Part shown: piece after piece, positions 26,085-39,632 of the stretch | Position numbering within the stretch: position 1 is the stretch's first letter | How the letters are laid out: each line of letters begins with the position of its first letter | DNA from: Monarcha castaneiventris obscurior | Lineage: Eukaryota; Chordata; Aves; Passeriformes; Monarchidae | Assembly: GCA_026261815.1 (NCBI GenBank) | Contig: JAMPIT010000566.1 | Coordinates: forward strand, 24,081,001-24,145,000 | Length of the DNA: 64,000 nucleotides | Reading direction: 5' to 3' | Notes under the pieces: model-generated | What the model was told of the DNA's origin: nothing | Database searches by the model: none | The model's input: the letters and a program-made list of their open reading frames with translations, nothing else | Program-made: the position numbers and the translations under genes

Positions 26085-27040
26085 GATCTCCGTAACATCA
26101 GTCATCAGTGAATTCCAAAATATAATTATGTGCTGTGTGAAAAACTGTTTTTGTTTAAACTACCTTCCTGAAAGTTTTCTGTGTGCCCCAGTTTCTCTTT
26201 TGTGAAGCAGTGGAAGAAAAAAAAACAAACAAAAAAAAAACCAACAGGAAATAAACACTCTCTTTTCACATCCCCAAGCCATTCATGACTATACAGACTG
26301 CCACTGTAGGTGATATTATGTCTCCTCCAATTGCCTGTTTTCCAGACAGAAAATTTCCTACACTAATTAGTTCCTCTTTGTATAAAAGCAACCCCATACC
26401 TCCGACTGCCTTCACCTCCTCCACGTACACTAATTCTACTCTAACAAAAAGAACAAAACTGGACATGGTACTCCAGAAGCAGGCACAGCGGAGATTACTC
26501 GGTGACACAAGGATTTTGTGTGACATAAGGATTTTGTTGTTCTCAGTTTCCCTCTTTTTGCCTTTCGGACCAACACTGAATGCCAACGGAGCTGCTGCTG
26601 TTTTCAGGGAACTACCCACAGCCAGTCAAGGTCTCTCGGTGAGGGTAACAGCTTAGCTTACAGAATAGCATTTTCTTTTCTCATCTGTATTGCTTGCACA
26701 AACAATTAACTTCACCTTCTCTACTGATCACTTACTTAGCACCACCAATTTATCCTCCAACAGTGTGCACTCAGCACTGAACTTTACTACTTGGAATAAA
26801 TATTTTCACATATTTGCAAATTTTTCATGCTTTCTTTCCATTTACCATTCACTTAGAATTATGTTGAATAGCTGGAACCCCTGCAGAAATCCCTGCTTTT
26901 TCTCCATCAGTAACTCCCCCTCCATCCAGTGAAAACTAACCACCTAAAGCAACTCTCTATTTCTTATTTTTCAATCAATTACTAATCCACAAGAGGGCTT
27001 CCAGTTTAACCCACAGGAGCTTAGTTTCTTTACAAGCCAA
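26085..27040 (-). mobile_element. Ancient CR1/L3-like LINE fragment, antisense
   Basis: Read on the plus strand this resembles the reverse complement of an old CR1/L3-type LINE, with the 3' end near 26085. Diagnostic blocks are 'aattatgtgctgtgtgaaaaactg' (in two halves), 'tttaaactaccttcctgaaag', 'agccattcatgactatacaga', 'aaaactggacatggtactccag', and near 27.0 kb 'ttactaatccacaagagg', the equivalent of a reverse-transcriptase segment. It is highly diverged and broken by A-rich insertions (26218-26241), so no frame survives. Recognition is from remembered consensus blocks; boundaries are approximate and some interior parts do not match clearly. The open frames at 26266-26619 (minus), 26285-26656 (plus) and 26690-26932 (plus) fall inside and are remnants or chance. 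Confidence 0.6.
26503..26538. repeat. Two tandem 18-bp copies
   Basis: tgacacaaggattttgtg is followed directly by tgacataaggattttgtt, with two differences. It lies inside the old LINE fragment and is a later local duplication. Confidence 0.8.
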
Positions 27041-30021
27041 AGAGTGGCTGCAGCAGAAGAAAAATTATTCACTGATTTAAAGCAGGACTACAAGAAATGA
27101 AGACATACAGAGGCTTCCGGGCTGCTTTGCATGGCTGCATTGGATGCCCTACTGCATCACTTGCAGCAAAGGGAACAGGCAGAGCATATGGATGGTTGTG
27201 CCTGTGCAGCTGAATCCCCTTGCCAAACATCCCATACCGCTTTCTAGTGATACCACATGGGCAACATCAGGCAGCCAAGGCTGCACGCTCTTTTCTGGAT
27301 GGCCCCAACACCACAAAACTCCAGATATGGACTGTGTGAGCAGTGAAGCTACAGCATCCGTGTCACCACTGCTCTCTAAAGACACTGCAAACACAGCCAG
27401 GGAGACTTACCTAAGCTGGGCTCCTGCAGAGAGGGAAGAGACCCATTGAACGTGGTTTTCACAAATTTAAGTCCTCTCAGGTCCTACAAAAAACTGCCCC
27501 ATACACCCACTGCACAAGAGGGATACTGATCCCCAGCCTTAAATAAAAGGGAAAGAAAAGGGAAACAGGACAGTTGATATGAAAGATCCAAACAGAAAAT
27601 GCATTTTTAACATTTCAGCCTCCTCTTGGCACGAGTTCTTCCTTCATGAAGAAAAGGGATTTTTCCCTTTTATTTCCCTGAATGACTGAGTTCTCTTGGT
27701 AATCAGCCCAGTTAGGCTTTATTATGTAAAGCATCTGGGATTTGAAACTGGGATTCATAAGCAGAGATGGCAGTATTCTGGTTTTGGCAACACCTCACTC
27801 TTTCACAAGGACAAAATTGTTCCTACATTCACAATCTCAAGGAATACAGAGAATTTAGCAAATACATGGAAGAAGGAGGGGAAACAAAAAAATCAAGTTT
27901 TTCTTCTTACAAACTTGACACTTAAAACACTCATATGAAGCCAGAGTATGGGCAAGGTTCATTCATACAGGAACACACACTAAAGAAGCTTTCAGATGTG
28001 CAAGGACAGTTAACAGAACAATTCAATCAAAATTATGCCTTTTTAAATTTATATATTATTTTACCAAATCTCCCTCAAGTCCTCAGTGTCTTCTCAACCT
28101 CAATAAATTTTCCTTTGAGAAAGTAAGTACCACACAGAAGATGTCCTAGCAGCTGCTCTCCAGGCTCCCCATCTGGGATGTGTGATACTCCCATAGGCTG
28201 AGCTGACACCAAGATAAAGTACTTAGCAGTAGGGGAAAAGCTTCACACTCCCCTTCCTTTTCCATTATTGCTCAGGCCCATGGCTGAGAAGTAGTAAAAG
28301 ATAGATGAAATACAACATACTCATCTCTATTGGATTGCCTCTTCTCCCATATAGCCCAGTCTTGCTACAATCCAGCTCCCCGTACTTCCCCAAACAGCTT
28401 GCTTCCTCCTCTAGGCATTTCTAATCTAGCCTCTCCTTAAAAAAAACTAAACCAAATGCAAAAAAAAAAAAACAAAACCAAAAAAGTATCAAGATTAGTT
28501 CTTAAAGCTTAATTTAGTTACTAACTTTCCATACTTAGTTTCTTCCATAACCTAGCTTCATGCTAGAGCAGCATTCCTCATACTTCTGTGAAGTTTTGTA
28601 GTCAGGCTCCTCAGCCTGAATTAACTTAAAACGATTGACCAGATCACAGGTTTCAATACTTCCTAGCATAACAGGCAGGGCCTTCTTTTTCCCCAGCCTC
28701 CCTTGCTAGGATGAAATGTCATTTGAATCTCTTCTACTGGTCTGCTGTGTTTCTAAAGAGTACCAAGTTGCTTTGTAAGTGCTTCATTCAGATTTCTTCT
28801 TTGTCCTTTTTTGCCACATGGGATTAAGTAATCACTGCAGAGCCAACAGCCTTGAAAGAGTTTATTTAATTTAACACCTCCAGTTGCCCCTGCTCCAGCT
28901 GAGGGGTGTTCCAGTCTTTTATTCTTCTTCAGTCTGAGGAGCTAAACTATCCAGATGTGCCCACAGCTGCACTCCTCTAAAAGCAGGCATGGCAATAAAT
29001 GAATGAATGAATGTTGCCTTTTGCCAATGCAGTGACAAGTAAGACCCTTCCTTTCTAAGTTTACTGAGATATCTTTATAGATGAAGGAAGTACTTTGTGC
29101 AGGAAGTTAGGAAGACTGAGAACAGGAAGCTTAAAGGTGAGAAGGGAATGAGCTTGCTGTAAAAAGGAGTAATACGGAAGGAAATGAAGCATCACTGTTA
29201 TTTCCTTCATTGGGGCATTTCCACATGTATGTACAGTTAAAGGAAAGGCCTCACTAGGGAAACTACTCCAACCCCTAAAGCAATGAAACACAATACTTAA
29301 AATGTAGAAAAATAAAACAGTGGATGTCAGGGAGCTCTGGTTTTAGAAGATCAGCTACTGGTACCATGATAATTAAATAGATGGTAGAGTATAGATGCAG
29401 AGATGCCACAGTCATATTCTTCCACAGACTTAGTACTATGTATGTGAATGCTGAAATTAAATGGATCCAGAAAACACACACCTTTTGTCCTCTGTTGGCA
29501 AGGTAATTTTCTTTTCAAAGGAAATGCTGGATGAGGAGTCATAAAAATCAATTTATTCCCTCCAAAAGAGTCTGTCCAACATTTTTTTAGAGCTCAAATC
29601 TTTGAGGTCTCCTAAAAAGCATTGGGCTTTAAATCAAGTGATATGCGTGTTCAGATTTGGAGTATTAAAAGTACATTTTATGACATGCCCTACTTTGTAA
29701 AAATCCCCATTTCAGAAGAACGAGCTGCACACATAAAAGTTTAGCAGGTCTACCATTCAAGTCAGGATTGATTTAAAACACTCAGAAAATTTCTCTGTAA
29801 CAAAAAGTGATATTTAACTGCCACATACAATTGTTAATTTTACATACAACCAACGATATAAAAAGTATTCAGAATAAAAAAAAGTAGGGTATTTCCAGGA
29901 CCATTCAATTTGATTACACAGAATAAAACTGAAGTGCTTACCCCTGAGGAACAGGCTGACAAATTTTATCACAGATAAAGGACACAGTAGAAGGATGTCA
30001 ACTTTAATTTGGAACTTTTTT
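27041..30021. other. Noncoding stretch
   Basis: No supported gene. An A-rich tract lies at about 28438-28487, with a poly-A run around 28460-28473, and an (aatg)n run at about 28998-29013. Between about 27.40 and 27.43 kb the minus strand shows an acceptor and a GTAAGT donor only some 14 bases apart, judged to be chance. Open frames are at most 101 codons with no motifs. Confidence 0.6.
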
Positions 30022-30165
30022 GAAATCACAGAACCATTAGGTTGGAAAAGACCTTTAAGATCATTGAGTCCAACCATTAACGCAGCACTGCCAAGTCCAC
30101 CGCTAAACTGTGTCCCTAAGTGCCACATCTACACAGATTTTAAATACCTCCAGGGATGGAACGGG
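30022..30165 (-). mobile_element. CR1 LINE 3'-end fragment, antisense
   Basis: The plus strand reads 'aatcacagaaccattaggtt', then 'ggaaaagacctttaagatca', 'ttgagtccaaccattaacgc' and 'gtgccacatctacacagatt', which is the reverse complement of an avian CR1 3' end. The fragment is about 145 bp, 5'-truncated and noncoding. It is only moderately diverged, so probably younger than the 26-kb copy. Confidence 0.88.
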
Positions 30166-30728
30166 GTGCATCTTAAAATTTGACTGCCCTTTTCCACTTG
30201 TACATCTTAAAAAGTAGCATTCAGTGGAGCTTTAGGGTGACAGAAAGCTTTTCCCTTTTTATAAAAGGCAGTAGTGCAATGCTCAGGGAATGCACTGAGA
30301 ACATGGGAAGATTCAGTCTGTGGCTGGTCTGGCTGAGCTGCCCACCTCTGGCAGATGTGCTGCCCCAATGCTGCTTATCATTCCACACTGGGTGCTGGCC
30401 TCCCTCCTGGAATGCACCTCAAGCACTCTTAGCGGACTTGGCTTTCTCTTGGTGCAAACCAGGAAAATTTAAGAAGTCTCAAAAAGCATCTAGAAATAGG
30501 AAAATAACTTCCAACAACCACAAGGATATTTCGCCTGCAGCCAAAGAAGCCACACCCCAAACAAGATCTCAGTCTTGCTGCTGAATGCTCACACTCATCA
30601 CAGGTCCTGCAATGGTGCTGTTGTGTCCTTCACAACAGAGCTTGAAAACTTCTCTCACTCTTTCCTTAACAGACCTGTTGGCCTACCTATTTTAATGCAA
30701 ACAATCTATGTAAATAGAGTTGCATTAC

Positions 30729-30766
30729 TTTTTTTTTTTTTTTTTTTTTGGTGGTGGTGGTGGTGG
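30729..30766. repeat. Poly-T plus (GTG)n compound repeat
   Basis: About 21 T residues are followed directly by five to six GTG units. On the minus strand this reads (CCA)n then poly-A. It is a simple microsatellite with no attached element recognised. Confidence 0.9.
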
Positions 30767-33700
30767 ATGCTTAATACAGCAGATACCATCAAAAATGGCA
30801 GAAGATTCCAGGTAAGGAAAAAAATGCCCCTAAAATGTTTTGCAAACAATTACAACTTTTTCATTTCTTGACAAGCAAAAATCACTATATCCAATTTACA
30901 ATAATTTCTTGTGTTGTGTTTTTTTGATTAGGATATAAAATAGTGAATATTTTCAGATCTCCTTTATTTTCCATTTAATATTCTTCATGGAATATGGTAC
31001 ATCTCAAACAAGCCAAATTAAATTGATCATTCCTGGGAGATGGTCTGCACAAAACCCTCAGTAGATGAGGGGAAATGACTGCTCTTCAGTTTATAGTTAC
31101 TCTGCTGCATTATGGTAAAACTGTCAGAAAGAAAAATGTCATATCGATTTCTTTATATTGTAAGCCATATCCAAACCACCATTTCATGCTTTCTTGAAAC
31201 AGAAAGACTGAATTTTTGCTTCAATAGGCATATGGAAATACTGCCATTAATTTTCTTGAATGACCACAGTCAGGGGGTTTTCCACTTCCTTAAAATGCAA
31301 TAAAATTAAGTGCTTCTTGATAAACAATCTATTACAGGTAAGAGATTTCATGGGCTTCACTTTCAAATAATTTAAGCTTTAAAATCACTAGATACTTAAA
31401 AAAAAAATCACAACCATGATCAAGAGTTGGCCCATAAATCCACAAAGATTAATGCAGAGGGACACACTCACAGAGAGACTCATCCCCCAAGTACAGTATA
31501 CCATTTCCTATTCCAACTCAGGAGACATTTGTTTCTAACCCTACCCAGGTGCTGTCAGGTCAGCTGCAGAAAGTTATTGGTAATTAATCTCCAGGATGCA
31601 CCAAGAAGGGCAATCAAAGGATCTTCAACACTGGTATTTTCAACAGTTGCTTTGTAATCATGCTGCTCTTTAACTGTATCTGTTTTCACTGATATGTCAC
31701 GTTTTATAAGACCTAAAAGTCTGAAGTGAGATATCCACAAAATTTCAGGTTTTGTATTCTTACCATTTCTCAAATGATTCAAGTTTTTTTCTGCAAAATT
31801 TTGCCCTCAGCGTTCTTCTCTTTACAAGATCAGTTTCAACAGGCTGTAAAAGTTACTCCTTCAGCCACCAGCTCCCTCCCAGAGCCTCAAAACATCTGCG
31901 CCATGGCAAAGTCTGAATCCCTGAAGAAGAGCTCTTTGATCCTCTTCACCATTCCTACTTGTGTAGTACCCAAGACGAAGAACATTTTCAGGGTTGAATA
32001 CTGTCACTGCATCAGCAGAGCACAGACAAGCAGCAGGAAGAACAGGGAGGTGAGCATTATGAAATGTAATTAAAAGCAGGATTCCAAAGGGCAGCATAAG
32101 GAAGAGGCTTAAGGATACCAGATACCATGGAAGGCCTGACTTGAAACTTTAGCTGTACCAAGACCAACACACGTGAAAGAGTCTGTTCAGCCTCTAGAGA
32201 CTGATCTGCATTAGCTCCCCCTAAGACCCACTTACTTCCTTCAGGATCTCGACCAACCCTTTACAGAAAAATAAGACAGGCATTAAGGAAATTGTCACTT
32301 TTGCATCTGTAGTTCTTAGCATGGTTGGACCTGTCATTGCTAGCATCCCTTGTTACAAAAGCAAAAACCATTGAGTAACTTAGTCTGGAAGGCCCTATCT
32401 TCTAAAACCAAAGAAAGGCATAACCATAAACAAAGTAACAAATAATGTTTGAAATTGTGTCATTATGTACAGAAATCAGAGATTCTTTAAGTATCCGAAA
32501 GCTTTCCATAGCACAAAGTTACATGTATAAACTGTTGTTCTATTTTATCTAACTATCAGATTTCTCTTCTCCCTCACATGTATGTGCAAATGGGGTATCT
32601 TGTAGAGTAATTACCAATGGTGCAGTGGGTTGCAAGCGAAGAGCTCTCAAAAGCAGAGTAGTTTTAGATGGTTTGACTTTTATTGCTTTCATAGAATGAG
32701 GCAGCATGTTGTTCAAGAAACTAAACTGTTAGCTCTACAATAGAAAAAAATATTTTTGCTGTCTACATTTTTCAAAGTGTAAAGGCAGCAAGAAGGGGCA
32801 TGATGGATTCGGAAGACAGAACATGAATAACTGCAACATACAAATAGTAATTTCACTCTCCTTTTGTCCCTGTTCTTCCCCCCTGACATTTGCAAGGGAA
32901 TATTTAAAACTAAAGACTAGTTTCTCATGTAAAAGACAATATCAGCCTGCTCTCCCCACCTCCTCAATCCCCCAATAGACTCAGTTTGTACACACAGAGA
33001 ACCACTCTAATGCAATATTAATAACTTAGAGCACCCAAAGAAAATAGTAATAAAAGCCCATGAAAATTTCAAGTCTTTTCTAGAGAGAGCTCTTTAAAAA
33101 GATATACCTCATTAATGACATTCAATATTATCTGTGGGGGAAACACAGTAAGATCTCAGATTCAAAGGTTGTTTAATACTCATGAATAAGACCCCAAACA
33201 CAAAGGGTCTAGTGACTAAACTCATACATAATTTCATGTGAACCGCTGCCTCCTTTTAGAAAGGAAAAGGAATTTTTGAAACATTTTAAAGTCTATTTTA
33301 GAAAGCAATCCCACCATGGAGTCACTGCCAGATGTCTATAATATTTGACAAGCTACAGACAAGGTTTTGTCACCATGTGTTGTGGTTTTTTATACTGCCT
33401 AGTCTTCTCAGTACTATGCTATTTTCCCAATATATACAGGAAACCCCTTTACAAACAGGAGGACAGTTGCAAATATGACTTCTACTTCATGTACTTGTGA
33501 TCCAGGTACACACATGGAGCTAAGCTAAACATACTTGCTGAAAAACAATTCAACTTTTTAACAATACTTGCTTAACAGAGTTTCTCTTTCTTAAAGTATA
33601 TCAATACAAGCTGTTAATTAGTTCTGATATAATTATACAGCCACACTGTTCCATAGATTTTTTTTTGGCTCAGACAGTTGAAGCTAATCATCAACATCAC

Positions 33701-36700
33701 TAAAATCTTCTCACACAATATATGAAATCATACTCCTTCCAGTCAGAGCAAAAATACTCATCTGTGAGAACATATACATGTATCCCATATTGAATTACTT
33801 AGACAAATAAAACCAATGCCCTGCCAAAATTCTATTATATGGCATAGATACTAGCAATTCCTTTCAGCAGCTCTTTGATCTCCAATTCCAAAAAGCAGTT
33901 AAGACTGCAACAATATGCAAGCAATAGCAATGAGTTTTAAAAGGCAAGACTTTAAGTGTTCAGAAAACAAGATGCTGTAAGGAAATATTAACACACACAT
34001 ACAGAGCCCATGTTTAGACTTGTAAATACCAACCTTTTTTGTAGTTTTGTCCAAAATCCAAAGCATGTTGCACATCTCCGTTAATCAGGTATTTTATGTG
34101 AGAACAGCATAAATGACACAGCATTTGAGAAACTCATGTATCAAAAGGTCCAAGTGTGCATGTTAAACTCTCCTCAAATGCAGTACAATTGACAGGCTTA
34201 GTGCAGTGCATTTAGCTTTCTCAGTGAACTTGTTACCAAGGAAACCAGCAGCTGCAGGTGTTTTTCAGGACATGAAAATTCAGCAGTGAGCTTGTCTACT
34301 CAGTGTTTTATTCACACATTTTTTTTTGGTCTCAATAACAAACTGTTTCTCAAACTCTGTTAGAAGACCAGACTGCATTAAAAAATAATTTAAAAAAGCT
34401 TCCCCTACACATGACCTTACCGAACAATAAACAGGACCTTTAAATGTTTTCTTCTTTATCTCCTCCAGTCTCCTCTCCAGAAGTGACTTACCTCCCTTGC
34501 TTTGTCTCCTTCAACAAAAGTGTGCAAAACCCACCCCGTGCAATGGATTTTCACCCCAAGAAGTGCTCTAACAACTTGGCAAGGCTCCAGCTTCCATGAA
34601 ACAATGCTGGCTTGGGAGAGGCTACAGGAATGCCTATTCTGATCGTACAGCATAGCTTTGCAAAATTGTACCATGCTACAGAGATATCACCACGACTGGT
34701 ATGATTCATGCTTCTTAGGGTAAGAACATAAACACAAATACTTAGTAAAACCATAATGGAGATGCAAGGTAGAAAACCCACTTTCAATGCAGTTTTTCCA
34801 TGGGACATTAAACCAGTAACTCAGTTATGCACACAATGCTTACTTCTCATTTATGCTACAGATTGGAAGGCCAATATATAAAAATTAAAATATGGGCACT
34901 GCCTTTTTTTTTTTTTTTAAGTAGCCCCTTTCCTGTGAATAAGATACTGGAATATTTACAAAATCTTCTGAGCTCCTTAACCATTCTTCTACTTGTCCTC
35001 TGCCAGTGTTACTGAATCAACAGCAACATCTACTGGGCACAGAACGGCAAGATTCCATTTCTTGAAAGAGATTAAAGAGCCGGGCACAGTAGCATATAAT
35101 ACTTATAGTATCTATTTCTGGATACTTTGGCATCACTCTGGCAGTCACTGTGAAACCAAAAACGAACAAAACTTTTAAATACACATTTGCTCTCTCTTCA
35201 CCTCTCCAAAAGGCAAACAAAAGCAACAGAAAGATGGACAGAAGGACAGCACTGACTCCTGGTTGCCCTTTGGAAATGACATATTACATAATGATATACA
35301 TATGATAAATAACACGTTACAGTTAGGAATACTAGATACATTGGGCTAACAGAACCAGTTGACAAGAATTCTGCCAGTAAAAGTATTCAGATATTCTTCA
35401 AGTTCATGCAATGGAGAGTTTTATTATGAACCTTTTTTGCTCTTTAGATCTGTTTTTCCTCTTTGTTTAACAATTACACAGACTTACAAAATAAAAATAA
35501 AGCTAACCCCTCCAAACTGATACCAACCAAACAGCAATGACTAAAAACCAACCAGATCAGGCCAAGCAGAAGTTCTTCAAAACTTCACAAAGAACAAGAT
35601 GGCCACATGTGAATCTAATAAATGCTCAGAACAAGGATTTCAAAGAACTTTGGCTGACACCCAGTATTTACGTTTCACAATAGAACCTAGCAGGGTCTAA
35701 ATTCCCTAACTAGAACACTATAACTGGAGCCTCGTGAGAGGAGCACAGGACAATCCATATTTCTGACATGCTCATCTAAGCAATCCAAAGGAAAAGGCAG
35801 TGGGGCAAGCTCAGCTTCATCCTTGTTGGTGTCCTTCTGCAGGGACTGGTGTTCCACCTGCCTGATGAAAGGCACACACTGTGATCAGGGTTCACAATTA
35901 CAGCCCTTACCTGGATATTGACATCTACACAATTCCCTCTTTTAAAATGCAATCAGATGAGAACAGGATCTCTGCTCCAAGCACTCACCGTGCATCACAA
36001 ATCAAGTGATTACGTATTAGAAGTGGAAACTGAGAAAAACTCAAGATTCTCCTTTTACAAGTTGGGGCCTCAGCCAGCAGCAAACCAAGTTTCCCCTTGC
36101 TACCATCCCCTCTGGTCTAGTGACTCTTCAATTCTTCAATACAGAGTCTTCACCCAGGAAGAGCTCAGCAGCCAGACTGAGCATCCACCCAGACCTCCAG
36201 GCTGAGGAGGAACCTGGAGAGCACACTTCTTCTGGGTGAGTGCTCCACTCACTTTGCTGGGACATATGTTTGGAACCCCAATGCCTTTGTACCCCTTCTG
36301 CATGAAGCTGATTACCCTGCCACTTGAGAAGCCAAACAAGGCGTGTGCAGGGCACAAGAAGCAGCTCAAGAGCACCACACACACCAAACTGCAGGCAGCC
36401 TTCTCAAGAATGACAGCAGCTCTGGGCAAATGCAAGAGAACCCGTGATGAGGTAGCTTGACCCTCATCAGAAAAACTACTGAAGGAATTACGCCCTCTCA
36501 GACTTAGAACATCTAAATGCTACCACCATTGGTACTGTTCTCCCACATGCTGCTGGGGAGCCTCTTCCTTTGCAGTTCAGTGAACAAGTCCAGCAGTGCT
36601 GCTGGAGCCCCACCAGTCGGTAAAACAGGAAAACAACCCAACTGCTCCATTTGGGACTGGTCTGGCTGCACACACGGATGTCATTTTGATACCTTCTATA

Positions 36701-39589
36701 ATCTTATCGATAGCCTTCTTATGTAAACATGTTTTGGAACAGTAAAATGGACAGGCACAGGCCCTTATTTGGGCAATGAAGTATGCCCAGGTACACAATA
36801 CACCACATCAGACCATTGCTCAGCACTGAAACTACACAGAGGCACAGTACAGCACATAAACAGCAAATTTCAATCCACAGTACAGTTCCAGAACATACAG
36901 TCTATGTTCTGAAACGAGTTGTTTCTCAAAAGAAGCAATAGTAGGGCAAGGGGAAAAGTACAAAAGCAAACGTGTAATGTGGCATTTTTTCCATATTTTT
37001 CCCCCTACTCCTCTGACTGCAAGCCCTGTCTATGTGGAAAAAAGAAACTTCTAGTATCTTGCCTAGAAAAAATCTGTCCTCAACAAAAAGAATGTTAGCA
37101 AAGAGGACTTCAGGACTTAAGAGAGCTGACTCTGCTTCCAGGCCCACTAGCCTTGTTTCAAAAGGGTTTTTTAGCAATTCCTCATGGCATTACAGAGGTC
37201 CCTAATACATTGTCTGCACACACCTGGCCTCATGCATGTATCCACACACCTTACTGGAAACAAGCTGCTGGCAAGACTGCCTGGTTTTCAAGGACTTGCT
37301 CCCTACCTCAAAGAAACCCCAGCAGAAGCACCACTAATGGGTTTTCCCAAAAACCTTCACCTTTTGGCCATGCTTCCTTGGCAGCAGGTAATCCCAGGTG
37401 GCTTATTTTCCATTGAATCTAAAATTTTCAGTGTAGCTGTTTTTCCCCAAGATGGTTTTTGGATGGAAGTGACACATGTCACAGGGATACCAAAAGGCCT
37501 TCCCCTCCTTCTTCCACACACTGAGTAAAAAGTATATATAAAGGTAAGTCTTTACAAAACACGCTACACAAATTTGACAGCAGAGAATTTTAACTGACAG
37601 ACTCCAGATACATCAAATTTACTTCCATCTTCTCGATATAGTTGTTCAGCAATGTCAATGGGAAATATATTAGTCTGTTCAGTAATTAGTTTAGATGACA
37701 TTTGAAGACTACAGTAATCTAATTATGTGCAACAAATAATTTTAAAGAATCACAATTTTTCTAATGCCCCCTATGACCAACAAATAGGTTTAAGCAGGTA
37801 TGATAAACTGAGCTGAGAAAATAAAACTTCTCACTAAGCAACTTGAATTGTTTCCAGCTACAGCAGACAGCAAAACTAGAGTTGAAAAGCAACTTCAATA
37901 TTTTATTTCATTATTCTCAGCTCTTTCTGTTACCAAAGTTCCCTCTGCCTATGTAATGAGGGTTTGACTTCCTAAACAGTAAACGAGAGTGCATTGATTA
38001 ACCCCAGAAAATCTGTACATTTGCATGAAACAGCCCTGAGTAATTCCTCATTGCCAGAGGCAACAACCGAACCCAACACCTAATCTGGGTATTGGCTAGA
38101 ACTGAGGCAAAGCAATTCATTTCCATGACAAATGGTCCAGCACAAACAGTCCAGCTGGAAGCCAGTGAGCCTATGTAACCCCTCACTTTACCCTACAGAT
38201 ATGTAGATGACGCTGAAGTGATATTAAGCATGTAAGACCTTGTCACTCAGATGGTTTCTACTGCACCTATCCAAGACCTAACATTTACTTTCACAACTTC
38301 CCCATCTTCCCGGCCTGAGGAGCAAGCACCAAATCCAGCAAGCAGCCTGCCCTTGCAGAAGAATAAGCCAGTTTCTGATATAGAGTTTGGGTTTTTTCTG
38401 CTTAGTTATTACAATCAAGCAGATTTACAGAGATATCCACTGCCTACAGATGCAGGAAAATGGGATTTACAGAATGCCTAAGCAGGTTAGACATGTAACC
38501 CCTCTTGAATTTCAATTATACTGCTGCTTAGGCACTTTTCCAATTTCTTTGGAGCCACCTGAGGCACCAAAAGCACAACGGTACTCATGTCAGGGACTAA
38601 ATAGAAGTGACAAAGCTTTCCTGCTTTAGTTTTCAGCAAGCATCTATTGCTTCATCCTGCACTGAGAATATCTGAAAAGCAAAGCATGGTTTAAATAAAA
38701 AGAGAAAGATTCACTACATTCAGAAGCATCACAAAAGCTAGGAATTTTCATAATAAACTAAATGTTACTGTTTTCCATTCTGATTTGCATCTGGCTATAG
38801 ATTTCAAATAGATGATAAACCAAAGAACACCTGTAACTACATAATATTAAAATATATAAAGCCAAGGAAGCTGTATTAACTTTCACAGTTTAATGTTGCT
38901 AGAGAATAATTTCACACCTCCCTATGTCCCATAAAAAGGCCACTATTTGAGGAAATTCCAAATTTCAGTTTGCATTCATCACATCTTACCGTGGAAGTGT
39001 TTGAGCACCACACAAAACAAAGCAGGTATAGTTTCCCTCAACTTTATCATAAAAAGTCCTTGCTGCTTTGTACAGATGATTGGTGTCTGCCTCTCCCTTG
39101 GCAAGAAGCTCTCCAAACACAGAGAGATGAAGGCAGTCAGGCTGACAGAGCTCCAGCTATATCTCCCAAGTTCAAGCAATCTCCAGCTAACAAGGAACTC
39201 CAGCAAAACTCTTTCTGAAAAGCAAATCACTCTCTAGGAAATGGGAGAGTAGAAAGGGAAGAACAGCAAATGCTGTGTCCAGGCTGCTCATTATAACAGA
39301 ACAGGGGAAAAAAGAGAAGTGTAACAATGCAGCAAAAATATTTCCAATACACCTAATACACCATTAAAAGTTGTGATGTAAATGCCACAGCAGCACATGG
39401 TGCTTGTGACATCTCTCTGAAATATTTCTCAACAGAGTTCAAAGAACTTTGAAGAAAAAATTAAAAATGCTTTCATGCCTCTGATAAAGGCTAAGAGCAA
39501 TTTCAGGCAGGACAATTTCCTGAAAATGTTCTTTTCAGCAAGCAGCAGCTGAACTGAAAATCCATCAAATGTGGCACTTAATTACAAAG

Positions 39590-39632
39590 ATGGATGGATG
39601 GATAGATAGATGCACACACATATACACACACA
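39590..39632. repeat. (GATG)n/(GATA)n and (CA)n compound microsatellite
   Basis: tggatggatggatagatagatg is followed by cacacacatatacacacaca, two adjoining short microsatellites. They are likely length-variable between individuals. Confidence 0.85.

Noticed and set aside
27395..27435. Minus-strand 13-14-nt microexon between tctctgcag and GTAAGT
   Set aside because: Real microexons this short exist but are rare; there is no flanking exon context, so chance is more likely.
35905..36040. Minus-strand splice-like signals (CAG|GTAAGG near 35.91 kb; ttttctcag ... ACG|GTGAGT near 36.0 kb)
   Set aside because: The two possible exons are incompatible with each other and neither has a persuasive frame.
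36430..36470. tgaggtag word resembling a let-7 seed (gatgaggtagcttgaccctcatc)
   Set aside because: Only the first eight bases match; the surrounding fold is a 6-bp stem, far too short for a microRNA precursor.
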